A stretch of 64,000 nucleotides of DNA, from contig VSDK01002231.1 in the NCBI GenBank assembly GCA_009767595.1, forward strand, positions 113,599-177,598, given 5' to 3'. Below the pieces are notes generated by a model. The model was not told where the DNA came from and made no database searches. It saw only the letters and a list, made by a program, of their open reading frames with translations. Made by a program: the position numbers and the translations under genes. The stretch comes from Symbiodinium kawagutii. Taxonomy: Eukaryota; Sar; Dinophyceae; Suessiales; Symbiodiniaceae. This document shows positions 61,368-64,000 of this stretch, in pieces; position 1 is the stretch's first letter, and each line of letters starts with the position of its first letter.

Positions 61368-62662
61368 GATGATGATGATGATGATGATGATGCTGATGAT
61401 GCTCATTGATGGTTTGGCGGTTGATGATGGTCAATTTGGCATATGATGATAATCAACGACAGTTGAGGGATCTTCATCCATTGCCATCCATGCCTCCAGC
61501 AACATCTTCCTTGGCGCAGCTTGAAACTCGAAGGTTCGTTCGCCTGTCCAAATGGTGGTCCATGAGGTCAGCAAGGAATGCTGACCACGTCTACCTCCGC
61601 AATGAAGAGTGCTATCCCACAAAGTGGTGCCGCACTCTTGGGCGAGTTGGTTTGCAACTGGTTGTTTCTCAACATACGGGACCCCAAAAAAGGTTAGTTT
61701 ATCAATCCCTACAAATTGCTAAGATTGGATCATTTGCGGGTACCCCAATTTTGAGAAACACCTATGCGGTGATGCCAACGCGACGCGCGCGCACTTGCGG
61801 AACCGAAGTCTCCAAGTTTCCAAAGACCATCTGTGCCTGAGTATCAACTGGCAGCTCTCCAAAATGGCGTCTCTGCCAGGAAAAGTGGGCGTGTTGATGG
61901 ACAAACTTAAGTATGGCTTAAGTGCGGCTTCACAAATAGGCATATACAATGCAATATTCAAATATACAGTGAAAAATACATATACGATGCATCCGTGTAT
62001 ATGGGAAAATGCTGCAAGTAAGTTTAGAAGTCACAAGCCCTCCGTGCCAATGGCATTAGGATGGATTTCATTGTGCGAGGTTACCCAAGCATGGCGGTTA
62101 TTGCGACCATTTGACTGTTCTAGCTCTCAAATTCAGGAATCTCTAAGACCTGTGATGAATATGTGAAAACTCAACCCGGACAAAATCAATTTCAAAAACA
62201 CAAAATGGATTGGAGAGAACCATTTTTGCTATGCATTCATATGCTTGCCAACTCATCCCATGACAAAACACAGGTAGTGTCACATGCAGCACTCAGCTTA
62301 CGGACCCAGCATCAGGTTTTCGCTCTTCACATCGTAGTGAATCACGCCTTGGTCTTGCCATGGCCAAGCATGCTGGGATCACATAGCTTTCAATTGGAGA
62401 CATCTGTGAGAGAAATGACTCCTGCTATTTCCAGAATGCAAAATGGACAAAAATCGCACAATGTCAGGTTCACCTTGGCCACAAGTTGTGTAAGGAGGTT
62501 AGGTAGCTGGAGCATTGTGGATCACCACCTTACCAGCGTTGTGACCACGGCCCAGATGCATGGATCCTAATGGCCAAGCATGGCCTGAGTCCCCAGTGCT
62601 CATCACCAGGGCTGTAGCCATGAGCGTGCAAGTGGCCCAAAGCCGCCAAGCTGTTGCGGAAC
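57746..62662 (-). CDS. Divergent protein kinase, NAK (AAK1/GAK/Ark1)-like, partial
   Basis: Exons: 62662-62605, 62566-62534, 62347-62306, 61836-61762, 60516-60464, 59398-59372, 59079-58974, 57803-57746. They give in order a helix-C-like stretch, the beta-5 strand PCIWAVVTTL, the catalytic loop GVIHYDVKSENLML, the in-phase continuation GTDGLWKLGDFGSAS, the activation-segment end HGRCTPIFRAPEA, PKVDMFALG joined by a GC donor to CVLYACLTGVHPFP, then TGTIPELL and WLKELLQRHPSERPAAAA. The catalytic Asp, Lys, Asn and the DFG motif are kept; HRD is HYD, so this is a non-RD kinase. DFGSA, VDMFALGCVLY and HPF are typical of NAK-family kinases of endocytosis and actin. The Gly-rich loop and VAIK lysine were not found and may lie above 62.7 kb; one or two tiny exons are missing around 62.5 and 59.4-60.4 kb. 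Confidence 0.7.
57989..58023 (-). CDS. Possible small kinase exon
   Basis: After a GCAG acceptor comes LRQPLSSLATL with a GTGTGT donor. Its start phase fits the previous kinase exon (ending 58974) but its end phase does not fit the next (57803), so it is doubtful. Confidence 0.25.
61134..61200. repeat. 7-nt tandem repeat GATGTAT/GATGTCT
   Basis: About nine units, adjoining the trinucleotide array to its right. Confidence 0.9.
61216..61401. repeat. (ATG)n array with 33-nt higher-order CTG spacing
   Basis: ATG triplets interrupted by CTG at 61255, 61288 and 61321, exactly 33 nt apart, then a GGT run and more ATG. It is intronic in the kinase gene. Confidence 0.9.
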
Positions 62663-64000
62663 CTGGGGCGCACAAGAAAGAACTTGTGGAGGGAACCAAT
62701 GAGTCAAGCGACATGGAAACATGCCTAGGCTGTCCCAAGTCAATGGGTCTTTGCCGAAGGTAATTTCTTCATGTGCTTTTGCAGGAAGACCTAGTGACAT
62801 ATGCCCCTTCCCTTCAGAAAAGTGCGATCCGCCACTGCAGTGTCCCCTGGAAATGCCGCAAGCACTCCAAACATTTGCAGACTACATTAGGATACAGCAA
62901 AAACAGAATTCAAAGCTTTGTACTGTGGCACTTTTTTCTTCAAGCGAATGACTGAGAAATCAGGGTAGCAGCACAAAGAACCACACAATGCCAACCTCGA
63001 ACGAATCAAACAGCCCATTGCCCCTGCTGCCACACATGGCCAGATTCATGCGAAAACACACGTAGTGGGGGTGCACAGCCCCATGCCAGTCAGGAACGTT
63101 TTTATCGCTTCTACATACTTCTGCTGTAAGTAAAACAACAACTCCAAGGCAGAAGTGCAATGGAATTCACACACTCCAGTCGCATCTCTATGCGTTCCCG
63201 TGCATCGCTATGCTCTTCCTTTACGATGTGCTACTGTGACCACAACCTCATGACAACCATCCACAACCCCATCCACAACCCCATCCACAACCTCATCCAC
63301 AACCCCATCTACAAACCCATGACATCCAATTGACCCCGCTACTGGGCACGCAGGCAACAACCCCATCCACAACCTCATGACATCCCATGACGTCCCATTG
63401 ACCCCACCACTGGGCACGCGGGCGCAGCCAGCACCTCTTCTTGAGGCAGGCATGGACCTAGGAGCGATCAATGGATCAATGCCATGCAATTCTAGGCCGC
63501 TTCCAAGTGCCGGTGACCCCCCAATCTCAGGTTCCAAGCAGCAATAGCGCAGGTGAGAGCCTGGTTGCTGCAACTTGGTCTACGGCTTTCTCTGCTTGAA
63601 CCATGGAATGATTAGAACCGTGTCAGCTGCAGTTTGCTAAGGGAATCTTAAACTATGAATTTGGCTAAGGGAAGCCACCTGAGCAGAATTAAAGGCCGAT
63701 AGCTCGCCTTGAAGAAAAACAGCAACTGATCAACTGATGGCTGACACCGCTTCAACATGACTGATTCAACCATTGACCAAATCATGAGGTTGAAATCTGC
63801 AATCATTCCGTCTGGATGGTTCTCAGGTTCTATCCGTGATCATGTTCAATGTTTTTTTCTTTTGATTCAATCATCATTACATCACTTACCTCCGTCAACC
63901 ATCATTCTCAATCATAAAACTATCTGTTCACCGTTGACAACGACACCATTCACATCCATTTAACCAGGATTCGCCATTGATGAAACAGGGACGCACCACG
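62663..64000. other. Right edge; kinase N-lobe not located
   Basis: The Gly-rich loop and the VAIK lysine exon should be here or beyond the window. A 12-nt tandem repeat (CCCATCCACAAC) lies at about 63257-63320. The minus-strand frame at 63400-63573 is open but not recognisably kinase. Confidence 0.4.

Noticed and set aside
61038-61446. Poly-Ile, poly-His, poly-Asp and poly-Met frames
   Set aside because: They are translations of the ATG trinucleotide array.
62534-62738. Signal-peptide-like minus-strand frame (WATCTLMATALVMS)
   Set aside because: Other frames of the same DNA give kinase helix C and beta-5 elements bounded by fitting splice sites.
1-64000. Spliced-leader relics, tRNA, rRNA and CRISPR
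   Set aside because: I looked for the dinoflagellate leader end TTTTGGCTCAAG on both strands, for tRNA-like cloverleaf sequence and for spaced repeats, and saw none; a computed search could still find diverged copies.

Overview
This window looks like nuclear DNA of a dinoflagellate, most likely a Symbiodinium-like member of the Suessiales. No reading frame is long. Coding sense appears only as short exons of about 27 to 250 nt separated by introns of hundreds to thousands of bases. Exons usually start after AG followed by G. Many intron donors have to be GC or GA rather than GT to keep frame. All convincing coding sequence lies on the minus strand, as expected for long one-way dinoflagellate gene clusters. 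The exon models were built by eye from splice signals, codon phase and protein sense, so individual ends may be off by a few bases and some exons are certainly missing.

In transcription order (high to low coordinates) I see four genes. (1) At 57.7-62.7 kb is a divergent protein kinase with a catalytic loop in which HRD has become HYD, then DFG, a TPIFRAPEA segment and a C-lobe end; it most resembles the NAK (AAK1/GAK/Ark1) group. (2) At about 16.9-54.2 kb is one very large receptor gene of some 43 exons and about 1,430 recovered residues. It has a periplasmic-binding-protein-like ligand domain, a cysteine-rich ephrin-receptor-like stalk, eight to ten membrane helices, a full TIR domain joined by about a dozen residues to the last helix, and a second, degenerate TIR-like unit. 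(3) At 8.5-12.7 kb is an AlkB-like 2-oxoglutarate/Fe(II) dioxygenase. (4) At about 3.8-5.2 kb are exons of an ASCH-like protein, with possible further exons down to 0.9 kb.

The receptor is the striking find. It joins an amino-acid-receptor-like sensor directly to a TIR module. TIR1 keeps the glutamate that is catalytic in SARM1-type NADase TIRs, while TIR2 has glycine there. If read correctly, it would be a one-protein route from an extracellular ligand to TIR signalling. I have an uncertain recollection of related conceptual proteins in dinoflagellate genomes, so it may belong to an expanded family.

The rest is intron and spacer DNA rich in microsatellites and degenerate minisatellites. Notable are a composite element at 30.1-31.8 kb (two GC-rich blocks around 1.2 kb of a degenerate ~22-nt repeat), a repeat island at 39.7-40.2 kb with a perfect 20-nt palindrome, a higher-order ATG/CTG repeat at 61.2 kb, and two assembly gaps. 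I recognised no rRNA, tRNA, CRISPR array or intact transposon.
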